The notes under the pieces were generated by a model, which was given only the letters and a program-made list of their open reading frames with translations, did no database searches and had not been told where the DNA came from. 64,000 nucleotides of DNA from the NCBI RefSeq assembly GCF_000699445.3, contig NC_067197.1, positions 930,001 through 994,000 of the forward strand, in the 5' to 3' direction. Below, one piece after another: positions 11,371 to 23,400 of the stretch. The stretch is from Schistosoma haematobium (lineage: Eukaryota > Platyhelminthes > Trematoda > Strigeidida > Schistosomatidae). Made by a program: the position numbers and the translations under genes. The first letter of the stretch is position 1. Every line of letters starts with the position of its first letter.

Positions 11371-11465
11371 CTCAAATTGGAGTCAGATCAACGGGCCGCC
11401 AAGAACTCGGTACCACTCGCTTTAAGCGCCATCGCGTTATCCACTGAGCCCAAATAACCACTAGT
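11371..11465 (-). repeat. tRNA-like SINE head fragment
   Basis: The minus strand has an A-box-like AGTGGATAACGCGATGGCG and a B-box-like GGTACCGAGTTC, matching the head of the Sm-alpha-like SINE at 4,108-4,380. No body or tail follows. Confidence 0.5.
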
Positions 11466-11488
11466 TTGTGCAACGAGGTGAAACTTAA

Positions 11489-11644
11489 TTCATTTATATT
11501 GGTTGTTTGGATCTTTCTACTAATGTTGAGGACTGAAATTGATCAGTCGAGACAATCCGTAAAGGATGGATTTATATCAAAATAGACTGATCAACTCCAG
11601 TCCTAAACATCAATAGGAAGATCCGAAAAACCAATATAAATGAA
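11489..11644. repeat. 60-bp-arm inverted repeat (foldback)
   Basis: The arm 11,489-11,548 is the approximate reverse complement of 11,585-11,644 (about 50 of 60 positions pair), around a 36-bp spacer. The arm sequence (ATGTTTAGGACTGGAGTTGA type) resembles the 5' part of the Sm-alpha-like SINE at 4,108. The foldback therefore looks derived from SINE ends. Confidence 0.6.
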
Positions 11645-12020
11645 TAGAACTAAGTAACCTACCTATAATTAACTGACTATTATTTTTAATTGAGACTAAT
11701 CAGGATGAAAATCAGTAATATAACAATAAGAAATGTAGCCCCATTGTTTGGTTATTGACCTTTTGTTTTTATACTTGACTAGTAATTTATAACCACACAT
11801 CACCTTAGTTAATTACACTTATAGTTTACATAAATGACAAATCTATAAGACATTATGAATAATTCAATTTTTCTATACATCTATCTAGTTGACATTCATG
11901 ACCTCGTTTCATGAGTATTTATCATTTCAATCACTTCAATCAGGTATTTATTGATTCATAATTAAGCTAGGTTAATGATAGGAATATCATTATAGAATTG
12001 TGGAGATTATTAAGTTTTTG
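11645..12020. other. Unassigned AT-rich stretch
   Basis: No recognisable coding or repeat family seen here. Confidence 0.3.
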
Positions 12021-12155
12021 ATCAAGATCATGAATCGATTGATGTTAGACCACTATTAAAAACCTGAAAGTATTGGATAGCCGTCTCGTTCTATTGTGGG
12101 ACTTCTCAACAGTGCCCATCCACGATCCCGCCCGCGGGTTTCGAACTCATGCGTA
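12021..12155 (-). repeat. Decayed hammerhead-type SINE fragment
   Basis: The plus strand reads GATCATGAATCGATTGATG and AGACCACTATTAAAAACCTG, then the complement of a mutated hammerhead (GGGACTTCTCAACAGTGCCC) and of a B box (GGGTTTCGAACTC). Same family as 4,662-4,870; the tRNA head is truncated. Confidence 0.6.
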
Positions 12156-12325
12156 AAAATACATTAACAATTTTAGTGAAATTATTGTTAGTGGTGTAGA
12201 CAAAAATGAAACATTACAGAACGAAGGCAACTATTAGAAATCTACTGTTGTCAGAATGAAAACAAAGGCAATTACTGAAATACATTAATATCTATAGGAT
12301 TTTTAGAATGTAATTAACTTAAATA

Positions 12326-12796
12326 TGTTGTGACCCAAAGCCGCCAATCAGAGAGCAGAGAATTATCGATCGGACCAAGGACGCGTAAAACACGTGCGAG
12401 CAGTCTGGGGTCCTGATTGATCCTGCTTTCCACCTAGCACAGCCAGTTAAGTCCAGAACACCAGTCTCAGCCTCTGCAATATGAATTATTTATTTCAAGC
12501 ATACTGAGTTTATATACCAATCAAAAAGACCACAACGTAGCATAAAATAGGAAACAACATTTGTACAAGATATACTCGAAAGTGTCTGTGATTATGGGAG
12601 ACTATAATTAATAGACTGGGCATAACAAGAATGATAAATCGTATAATAATAGTTCATACGTCAAAATAAAGCTTATGATAAGAAGAATATGAATAGTTTA
12701 GTTATTCAACAATCATACGATAAAAATGTACGTATAGCATTGATCCATAAATGGATCCCGAAAGTTACCATTCATTATGTTTATCGGGACCTAACA
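12326..12796 (-). repeat. Solo-LTR-like repeat, copy 4 (most complete)
   Basis: On the minus strand it begins TGTTAGGTCCCG, carries TATATAAACTCAGTATG then AATAAATAATTC, and ends GGGTCACAACA, giving TGTT...AACA ends over 471 bp. It is the best copy for defining this LTR family. No gag or pol is adjacent. Confidence 0.6.
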
Positions 12797-12800
12797 AAAT

Positions 12801-13290
12801 CAGTCAGTCAGTAACAACGTAGAACTTCGTACGTACGTACATCAGTTCGAGTTGCCATACCACATTAGCACAGAAATGCAGTCGTCGATTCAAAACCCGT
12901 AGTGGTTCAGGTAGTAAAAGTATAAGTAGTAATCGAAAACATTAGGGCTTGAAGATGTTATTCAAGGAGTATAATACAGTGAAATTAATTTTGAGAGAGA
13001 GAAAGGGACATGAAGAATCCAGAAAATTAGGATTTGGGAGAACACAAAGAGTAGATGCACCTGCGCCATTGCAAACGATTTTGAGACATGTCATTCAGGG
13101 TCTCTAACCATCGGTTGCTATCGTCTCGCGGATGCCAACCAGATAGTCTACACCTACGAACATGGGTCAGTCTACTCGTCATTGACTTCATGGACTTGTG
13201 CTATGTTTTGGTCTGGCCGCCCTTAGCTTTCTTCCAGCCTACTCCTACACCAAAAAATATCGCACGTCGAGGCAGACCTAACAAAATGAA
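12801..13290 (-). mobile_element. RTE-B 3' end fragment
   Basis: Begins on plus with the CAGTCAGTCAG tail and continues through the same 3' UTR and C-terminal coding region as 7,637-8,100 (same subfamily, with few substitutions), ending near 13,290. 5'-truncated and non-coding. Confidence 0.7.
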
Positions 13291-13365
13291 GACTATAGAG
13301 AGAAATTATTATCAAAATGTTGATTTGTAGAGATTGTAATAATTTTTAACAGTTGAATAATATGA

Positions 13366-13545
13366 GCTCATCTAAGCTAGACCATCATTGGATGGCTGGT
13401 TTGTTTTAGTATAAAACTCCTCAGAGATGCGCATCTACAATACCGCATGTTGGACTTGAACCTATGGCCATAGGTCTCGTGAGCGAACACTTAACCTCTA
13501 GACTATGGAGCTTACGCATCCAATGATGTTAATGTCTGACTTCAA
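13366..13545 (-). repeat. Decayed tRNA-headed SINE
   Basis: The minus strand shows an eroded head (AGTCTAGAGGTTAAGTGTTC), a B-box remnant GGTTCAAGTCC, and GAGGAGTTTTA where the hammerhead core should be. The ribozyme is destroyed. Confidence 0.55.
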
Positions 13546-14329
13546 TTTTTTTATACATAAACAAATGGTTATTTTATTAGTAAACAGTTAAGTATATATT
13601 TGAGAGGCAAAATCCGACTCACATGTTTGCGTCGTGCCTCCTGGATAATGAGACGAATAACTCATGAACTAACGTAAGCGGTAACCCGGGTGGTGGAGAT
13701 CGGGCTAATCACCCACTCTTACTTATACCCACCAATCGATTACGAAACCCACAGAGAAACACAGCACAATTACATTTGGAATGGAAAACGACAAAAAGTG
13801 GTGCATGTATCATATGGAGTTGCTCGTCATTGGGCAAACTCCAAAGGATTGCAGAAACAACCATTCTAGCCCCGGTAGTTGTGTCGTGTTTTGATGTGGC
13901 CTGTTTCTCTCTAGAAGCACCTAATAGGCTTCACCAACTTGTTTGGCTGGGAGGGGGGGGCAAGTATATATTTATTGAAATTTTATTAATGTACATAATC
14001 TCATTTCATTGAGTATAACAAACCGAATGGTAGATAATATAAACAACAAATAGAAATGATATAAGAATTAAACTAATATATGTATATACGTGAATAGTTG
14101 GTCTGTTTCATAATACAAATAGTAGGAAAATAACCGGGATGTATATATACAAACACACACACACACACAAACGGGGAAAGGAAATAAAATGGGGTGAAGA
14201 AATCGAAACATACGATTTGGTGAAAACAATGTTTTATAATAATAACCATAGTGATAACGATGTATATATAAAGACGAATGAAACAAGTGATAGATGACAT
14301 GTTTATGCTTCAAGAATAAATTTACAAAT
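13546..14329. other. Unassigned stretch with (AC)n microsatellite
   Basis: Contains a CA/AC dinucleotide run at about 14,153-14,169 and a G-run near 13,952-13,960. A 78-codon open stretch at 13,776-14,012 has no recognised similarity. Position and strand make this the downstream flank (3' UTR and beyond) of the CAAP1-like gene. Confidence 0.35.
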
Positions 14330-14422
14330 TTATGATTTGAGTTGATTCGATTTAGTTTTAAGCATTGCACGAATAGCTCGTGCTCGCATTTCAAGTTCTG
14401 TAATTTCTTGATGAACTAAATC
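14330..14422 (-). CDS. CAAP1: CAAP1-like exon 3 (C-terminal)
   Basis: 30 codons plus TAA after an ATTGTAG acceptor. It encodes EITELEMRARAIRAMLK, matching the conserved terminal helix of CAAP1 proteins, which strongly supports the gene identity and the splice model. Confidence 0.85.
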   Translation of the reverse strand, partial: DLVHQEITELEMRARAIRAMLKTKSNQLKS

Positions 14423-17400
14423 CTACAATGTATAATGAAATTAAAAAGAAAATTGTACACAGATGGAAATTGAATTAAGTCTAAAGCAATTAAGGAGATA
14501 TTTAAACTGAAATAAGTAAAGTATAGGTAAACTATGTACTTCAATAACAACATAAACGTATGAATATACTTGTTAGTTATCGATGGGTAAGTTGAAAAAA
14601 TTATACGACTTATGATATTTTATTAAGTTGATCTAAATTAGATCATGTGAAGTGAAGTTCGTACCCGTCCCCAACTAGCTCAAAGCCGAATGCTTAATAT
14701 AAAGAAAACTATATAAAGTAAAACATTCTAAAGACCAGTTGAACGACGTTGTTTTGGGAACACTTTGCATATGATAAAGACATACAGATAAGAGTATCTT
14801 GGTGAAGTATAACGTTCTATATAGGCATAGTGATCGTGAGCAGTGGTGAGTACCAAATCAAAACGGATGAAAAATGAAGAAGTGATATATGAATGTAGAC
14901 TACATTCAGACTTGACAAGGAATCGCATGTTGCTTCAGGACTGGCCTGCGTCAATACCTGAACTAAGGATAGGGAGTGAGGTAATCGAATGTGTTGACAA
15001 CTTCACTTATCTTGAAAGTCTGATCAGCCCTAATGGGTTGATTTCTGACGAAATCTCAGCATGGATTTGAAAAGCTCGTTTGACTTTTGCCAACTTACGT
15101 CACCTATGGAGAAGGTGAGATATCCGTCTATCAATTAAGGGATGCGAGTATACTGCACGGAAGTTCGTTCTGTTCTGCTTTACGGTTGCAAAATGTGGCC
15201 ATTAAGAGTAGAAGATATTAATAAGCTACTAGTATTCGACCACAGATGCCTTAGAAATGTTGATCGCATCTGCTGGGATCACCGGGTAAGTTATGGTGAG
15301 GTTGGACGCACGGCATTATGGATTGATGGTAAATCAGTTGATGAGGTTGTGAATCTTCATCGACTGAGATGGTTGGGCCACGTGTTACATATTCCTGAAC
15401 ACCGATTACCACGTCGTGCAATGCTAACGGGTGTTAGAGATGGTTGGGAGAAAGTTAGGGTTGTCCAAACCAAAACGTGGCATCAGTGCTTGAAGTCATT
15501 AATTTCTGGTCTGAGCCATGTTGGTAGATGCAGACTACTTGGTTGGGGTCCGCGCAACTGTCGTAACCGATGGTTGGAGACTCTTGGTGACATGGCTCAG
15601 AATCGATCACAATGGCGTCGGTGCATACACTCCCTGTCTTCCCTTAAACTAAGAGATTAAAATCACTTCATATCTTTCTTTCTACTAACTAATTCTTTCT
15701 TCCTGTACTGTATCCTTATATGCAATCTTACTCCTATATATTACCACCACTGAGTTAACTACTTCTGAGAATCCGCTGTTCATCTTGTGTTAATGAGGTG
15801 TGGCAACTTGAACCGATGCATATATGTTCCTGGTCCTACGTTGTAGCTAACTGACTGACGAACCAGGTTCTACGTTGTGACTGACTGTCTGGCATTTGGA
15901 GGTTTAAAGGATTAATATCTGAAGTCAGGTGGTGCACAACGATTTAGTAGGAGAGGTTCTGATCTATTTTTGAACAATCTGTCTTTTTCCAGATGAGCTT
16001 AAGATAATCGACAACTTTAAGTGGTCTATCATCTGTGCTTCCTAATGGTTGTTTACACTGAATAGTAACATTTTGTAAAAGTAATCATGAAGTCTGTTAA
16101 TGTATTTGGATACAGTGATAATAACGGATTTAGTGTCCCGACTTTGAAATATCCAGTTAAATGGCTTGTTTTATGAACGGTCCATTTGTACCAAAGTTTT
16201 GTTAAGAATGATAAATATAAGTGACTAAATGAAACTAGCTTATTTATTACACAACGGTATGACTACAACGAATGAATTCTAAGGGAGTAGATAATTTGAA
16301 CTTTTTAAAGCGATAAGTTGCTATTTTTGTTGTGTGAATGAATGAGCAATACTGTGATTTGTGTTTTCGCATACATTTCCTACTGTTAATACATCGTACT
16401 ACTAATACAACATATCAGTAGTATGAAGCAGCCTAAAACTATAATCTTATAACAGTATGATTAGAAAGGACATGATATAGAGCTATAGAATAATAAGCAG
16501 TAAGAGACCATGAACTACCATGAATCGGGCTCAGAACTTCATAAGTGATTGATAACCTTAACACAATAAATAATACAACAATACATACTACTAAATCCTT
16601 TGAATCTGAAATACAGCCAGTTTCTCCAGTTGAATGTTTTTCCTCAATTCTACAGTCTTTTGGACTTGTAGAAGACCAGGATTTTGTAAATGATTCCGAA
16701 TTTGTGTAAAGTTTATCATCAATAATCCCATGATCATTAGCTTTTTGAACATCAAATTGATTTTCAAGTACCTAGGAAAACAGAAATATTTCTTAAGTAA
16801 AGTAATCTATTCAATAAAGCAAATATAAAAACGTTGATATTACGATTTTTCCAACAGAACTAACAATAAAGAGAAAGAATGTTGTGAATCATTATCACAA
16901 CAGACGAACGTATCAGATGATAAACGTAATGTTATTTGAAAGATTTTGTTGGAATACGATTTTGTGTTTAATGAGTACAATAACCAACGTATATTGTAAG
17001 CAATTGTCACTACATTGACTATAGAGTGATTATGTGAAAATAAGTAACTCATTTGTCACGTACAGGTTTATTTGTTTAGGTATTATCAAAAATATTTGTG
17101 TAAAGGTTTAAAAATACTATGTTCCCCCCAGGACTTAAAAGTCCTGGATTTGGTCTCATATGAGGTTATTGGTGTGTACTGATGGTGATTTCCGAAGGCG
17201 GAACATTGAGCTTTTCAGTGTTTTCTGACATCACTTTGTGATAAAAACCATCCATAAATATAAATACACAAATTAATTGGAAATAAGGGATGATCCATAA
17301 AGAAGCCTTGTTATTATTAGCCGCATTTTCATCAGTTCCCTCTATAACAGGAGATTGGAAAGCTAAGCCATTGTATTTCCTGAAATTAGAACCATTTGGT

Positions 17401-20400
17401 TTAATAGCGAACATGATATCACAATATAGGGGACAGCCAGTTAGTTATGGCCAAAATACGACCGGACACAAATGTGTATGAGTGAATAAATTGTTACACT
17501 TAACATCACACATCGAGAAAGGGGATTAGCTAGATGAAAATGAAAAGAAAGCAATAAAATGCCAACCGAAATAAAAAGTGACAATGAAAATACAGCTCAC
17601 AAGGGATGAATGAGGATGAATAAAATGAAAAGTTAGAAATAAAACATAGCTCAAAATGTACAGAAATATAGAATATAAATCCAACTGCATCACTGTGAAC
17701 TGTTTCAGACAATCCGATGATTCCAAACGGAAAATTTGGTTTCCTGTCTTGTTTTAGTCATATATAGCCTTTTACTAACCTACTTTATGACAGACAACAT
17801 TGTGCATCAGAATAATTGGATACTAAGGGTTCAAATTTATCACTTAACCTTCACTGAATTATCCCCCAAATGCCCTTGTACGACCGAAGGTGGTGAGGGC
17901 CCACTCTCCCTCTCTAAATGTTCTCATATGGCTACGTTTATGTAGCCATTGCCAGGGGAGTCTTACTCACTGCCCCTCTCGTGGTGGGGGGATGGAAAAT
18001 GAAAGTCGAAAACTTAAACAGGGTTGTTGAGTACGGAATATAGACCTATGGAAGTTGGAACGCGCAATGGTGAATATGGGCTGCACGGTCCTGAAGGATC
18101 AAGTGAAGTATGAACCTATTCTTGGTTACCTGGTACTATGACATCGGACCTTCTAACCTTGCTCCTCTGACTTGTGGATCGAGCTTCTATGCAAAAGGTT
18201 CAGAGTGGCCATACAGAAAAACCACCTACTTTGATCTTGACATCCAGACAGTATCCTTGCCCAAATATAAACTTGAAGATAATTACGACTGAAAAAATAC
18301 TCTCGCTTCAATTTGCGTCCCTGGAAACCATATTCACAAGTTTTTGGTAACATTCATTTTTGTTTTACAGTGAGCCACTTGTCTATTCCCCTTAATTCCC
18401 ATTTTGTCTATTCCTTTATTATTCAGCTTATACAGCACCTCGCCTATAATGGAATTTCTGTACTATTTACATTGTCTCAAGTCACTGACCGATCAAAAGT
18501 TGAATGCTACCACCGAATATGAATTTTAAACCAGTCTTTCTGAAACTACGTATACCATTCAAACTGGCCTTCTTCAACGTTCACACACTAATGCAGATCG
18601 AACAACTGGTAGTTTGACTGCCTTTATAAAGGTTAATAATTAACGCCCACGGTGGAAACTCTGTTCTACCTAAACGATCTGGAGTCACTGTCCGGTTGAA
18701 AATTGTATGCTACCACCGAACACAAATAACGAACCAGTTTTTCCAAAACCACGTGCACCATTCAAACTGGCTGCCTTCAACGTTCGCACACTTATGCAGG
18801 TTAGACAACAGATAGGGCTGGCTATGTCTTTGGAAAGTCTTCATATCGATGTCTGTTGTCTATCCGAGACCCGTATTCAAGACTCAGGTGAAGTACTACA
18901 AGTTCGCTCTCCATCTGCCGCTTCAAAAAGCTTGTTTTACGTGCGCTTATCCGGGGACCCTGTGGCATCTTCGTCTGGTCTTGCTGGCGTTGGTGTCGCA
19001 CTAAGCGCTAGAGCTGAGGCAGCACTAATCGATTGAATCCCCATTAACAGTCGGTTATGTGCTGTTAGATTAGATTAGAAAGTTCCATCAAAGTGAGAAG
19101 AAATTGGCGTGAGAAACGATGTCTTTTCGTTATCTCCGCCTATGCCCTGACAGGCTGCAGCCCGGACACAACCAAGGATGAATTCTACCACCACTTAACT
19201 GTTCTTCTCCAGAAAGTGCGTTCGACAGACATTGTAGTACTAGCCGGAGACTTGAATGCCCAGGTCGGGCGTCTAGGCACAGAAGAGAGTCGTTTAGGTG
19301 GCCGATGGGGACTTGTTAGTCACAGGACAGATAACGGAGACCATCTACTGCAACTGTGCACAGACCACAACCCGTTTCTGGCTAGCACTAACTTCCGTCA
19401 CAGTCATCGTCGATGTGCCACCTGGCGTCCTCCATCTTCATCTCAAGCCTGGACTCAGATTGGTCACATCGCGATCAATATAGTGAAAATTCCCATTTCG
19501 CCATCAGCCACTACTGGCGTGGTTGCGTACAGGACTACCGCTCCTTTTGGAGTACCTATCTGGACTCTGATAATGCCCTGGTCTGCGCCAATCTTACCTT
19601 ACTTTTCAGTGGCCAACGAAGTGACCGCCACCAACGGATTGATGTTAGCAAGCTGGTTGCAAATTCTGTTGCTAGTAAGTATCGAACCGAGCTAGCTTCT
19701 AGGCTTAGTTACAAAGGTTTGGGAGCTAGAGAGTGTTCCAACATCATGGAATGGGTTGATAGTTGGCCCTATATTTAAAAAGGTTTCACGTCGCTTCTGT
19801 AACAGCTATCGGGGGATAAGTCTACTTCCGATTGCGTCCAAGCTATTGGCTTCCGTCATACTTCGTAGGTTGTTCAAAACCCGAGAAAGATTGACTCGCG
19901 AGGAGCAGGCTGGGTTTCGTTCTGGTCGAGGATGTATTGATCATATCTTCACCCTCCGCCAAATGTTAGAACACCGCCATACTTACCACAGGCCAACAGT
20001 CGTAGTGTTTCTTGACATAAGGGCTGCCTTCGATTCGTTGGACAGAACTGTTCTCTGGGATTGTCTATTGAAGAAGGGTGTGCCTGAGAAGTTTATTAAC
20101 GTCCTCAAAGCCCTATACAAAAACACCTCAGGCAGAATGAGGGCATACAACCACCTCTCTCCATTGTTCCATTCAACCAGTGGGGTTAGACAGAGTTGCC
20201 CAATCTCACCATTCCTCTTCAACTTTGCCATCGATGACATTCTGGAAACAGCTCTGATGGATGTAAGTAATGGCGGTGTGGATCTGCTGCCTGAAGAAAG
20301 ACTTCTCGACCTTGAGTATGCGGACGATATTGTCTTACTGTGCGATAATGCCCAAGCCATGCAATCCGCACCTAATCAGTTGGCAATCAGTGTCCGTAGG

Positions 20401-23400
20401 TATGGTATGTACTTTGCACCTTCGAAGTGCAAAGTACTTCTACAAGACTGGCAGGATTATAATCCTGTACTCACCCTGGATGGTGAGCAGATAGAAGTAG
20501 TCGAGAAGTTCGTGTATCTAGGTAGCTGCATAAGTGCTGGTGGGGGTGTGAGTGATGAGATCAATGTACGTATAGTGAAAGCCAGAGCGGCTTATGCCAA
20601 TCTGGGCCACCTTTGGCGCCTTCGTGATGTCAGTCTGACTGTAAGAGGTCGGATTTACAACGCGTCGATGAGAGCAGTTTTGCTCTACGCTTGTGAAACC
20701 TGGTCTCTCCGAGTTGAGGACGTTGGACGACTCTCTGTGTTCGATCGTCGTTGTCTCCGAAGGATTGCTGACATTCAGTGGCAACACCATGTCAGTAATG
20801 CAGAGGTTCGGCATCGTGTGTTCGGGCACAGAGACGATAATTCAATTGGTGTCACCATCTTGAAACACCGACTTTGGTGGCTTGGACATGTTCTACGAAT
20901 GTCGTCCCAGAGAATTCCACGTCGCGCATTATTTGCCGACTCTGGGACAGGTTGGAAAAAGCGGAGAGGTGGTCAGTGCATGACATGGTGTCGTGGTATG
21001 AAAGAAAGCTGCAAAGGACTGGCTTGTGTTGGTCCTTCACGGCTCCCTGGTTGGGGTCCGAGAGATGGTGCTACACGGTGGCTGGAGACGTTATCAGATA
21101 TGGCTCAGAACAGAAGCCAGTGGCGATCCTGTTGTAACCTTCTTTTACTTTCTCCATAAAAAGTGGTTGTATCTTCCTTAACTGAAACAATTCTTCTGGT
21201 TGTACCTTTTCGTTCCCCCCATTATTATTATTATTACTACACTACCTTACACTAATCTGTGGTTGTTATTGTGTTTTTTTTCTTATGCGCACCTTCTTTT
21301 TTCTCTTCCCATTCTGAATGTTTTGTGTGGCGCATATACATTGGCGCTCTCTTGTACCAATATTTATGTGTTCAAATAAATAATAAACAATAACGTCTGC
21401 TGTCTATCTGAGATCAACATCTAAGACCCCAGTGAAGTGCTGAATACTCACTCTCCATCCGTCAACTAGAAATGCTTGCTCCGCGTACCTTTATTCAGGG
21501 ACTCTGTGGCATCTTCATCTATTCTTGATGGCGCTGATGTTGCCCAGACAGCACTAACTGATTAGATTTCCACTCACAGTTGATTATGCGCTCTTAAATA
21601 AGGAAGCTCCGTCAAAGTGAGAAGAAATCGGTATGAGTAGCTATGTCTTTTCGCCATATCCGCCTACGCCTCGATAAATTGTAATCCCAATCTAATCAAG
21701 GATGAGTTCTACCATTAAGAAAGTCCATTCCACAAATATTACAGTCCTAGCCGAAGATTGAATTTTCCAGCAGACAACAATCTGTTTCTGGTTAATACCG
21801 ACTTTCGGCGCAGTCAGCGCAAATGTGCCACCTGGCACGATACTCCTGCATCCTAAGCCTCGATTCAGATTGATCACATAGCGATCAGCCACCGTTGGCG
21901 TGGTTCTGTACAGAGCTGTCGCTCCTTTTGGAGCACTTGGCTGGACCTTTAGTCTGTGTTTCAATAGACAACATATTTATCATTTTAAACTGATTGATGT
22001 CCCAATCAAATATCAAATTGAGTTCAATTTTAGTTCAGCTATCAACCCGACGAAAAGTATGGATGAGCACTGACTGCATTTTCATCACGTCATGAAAATG
22101 GTGGGTGAAGTTGCTTGTGGCTCTAAGAAATGACCTACACGTAAGCACCGGGTCTCTACGGGCTCCTTACTACTTCTCAAGGCATATCAATTTACTTCGC
22201 CCAACTGCCGGTTTCACGATAAACGGGAATTCTTACGAACAATATTGCAAAGTATGCGTAAGGTCAGAGAAGCCTGGTGGTCGGAGTGTGTTGATGAGTT
22301 GAAAGCTGCAGCTGAATCTGATGACCGTCGGAAACTCTTCTAACTCATCCAAACTACTGGCAGCAAAAAGCCTGTTGTGAGTGAAATAATTTGTGAAGTT
22401 GATAGCAAAGAAATCAATAGCATCCACCAACTTCTTGGACGATGAACAGTTCAGCTTATCTGCTACCATAGCAACATCAATCAGACTACCGTTTATGGCC
22501 GGTGACGACTGATTTACTTGATGAACAGGGAGTTCACAAGAGACTGCAATCCCTGAAGAGCTGCAAATCGCCAGTCCCAGTTGACTTACTCTCGGGATAC
22601 TTTATGGATGTTTGGGAACTTCTGGCCAAACAACTGACTGGGTTGTTTGGAAGTTTGGTAATTAGTGTTCAAACATCCTGGAAGGGACCTATAGTTATCC
22701 TCATCTTTAAAAACAGAGTTTACGTTGCCGACCCAACGATTACATGAGGATAAATCTAATTTTGACTGCGTCCAAACTATCGTTTTGTGATAATTGACAG
22801 ATTATTTAAATCCACTAAAGACTAACTGGTGGAGAGCAAGAGAATCTTTATTCTAATCATGAATATACTGATCATATCTTCACCCCTAACCAAATTGTAT
22901 AGTGATCCGTAAATCACATTATCATATTATTCAAAATGATTGTTGTGATTGTCGAAAGAGGATTTCTATCCTTATAGACTGAAACAATAAGTGATTGGGA
23001 CCAGTCAGGTGAGATTGCAACAAGTCCAAAGATTCCAGCTAACACTTCAATCAATCTAACTTCTAACGCTGGACCATTATTTTTAAAGATATATTTATAG
23101 GCTAGACTTTAATCTTACTGAGGTCTAACAATATCATTTGGTCGACCTGATGTGTTTTAAAAAGTGAACTATTTGACATCAAATTTAAAGAGAATCCATA
23201 AAAAATGAGGGTAGAATCCAAAAGGATTCAGTGGGTAACTAATACAGCTACCGGACTGACCATGGGGTGTTAAGTAAGAGACCATCGTATTGAACAACAA
23301 AAATTTTCAAGAAAATTTACTTTGAAAAACTCACTGAACACAAGGCAGTAGTTGAATCAGCATCGTGAACTTGCATTTCAGAATTCTTTTCACATACTGG

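Noticed and set aside
13776..14012. 78-codon plus-strand open frame as a gene
   Set aside because: No similarity and no splice context; probably chance.
17166..17414. Extra CAAP1 exon
   Set aside because: The three-exon model already joins in phase 0 at family length. No clear splice sites frame this stretch and it resembles no CAAP1 segment.
19983..20829. Open frames antisense to the RTE-A RT (and their mirror at 25,442-26,288)
   Set aside because: They are exact shadows of the RT frame and are duplicated only because the RT is duplicated.
23315..23334. Alternative exon 1 donor (GTAAAT at 23,320) or an unspliced single-exon gene
   Set aside because: It would place exon 2 in a frame that ends in TAG at its 3' edge and would lose the conserved C-terminus. 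GTGAGT at 23,334 keeps phase 0.
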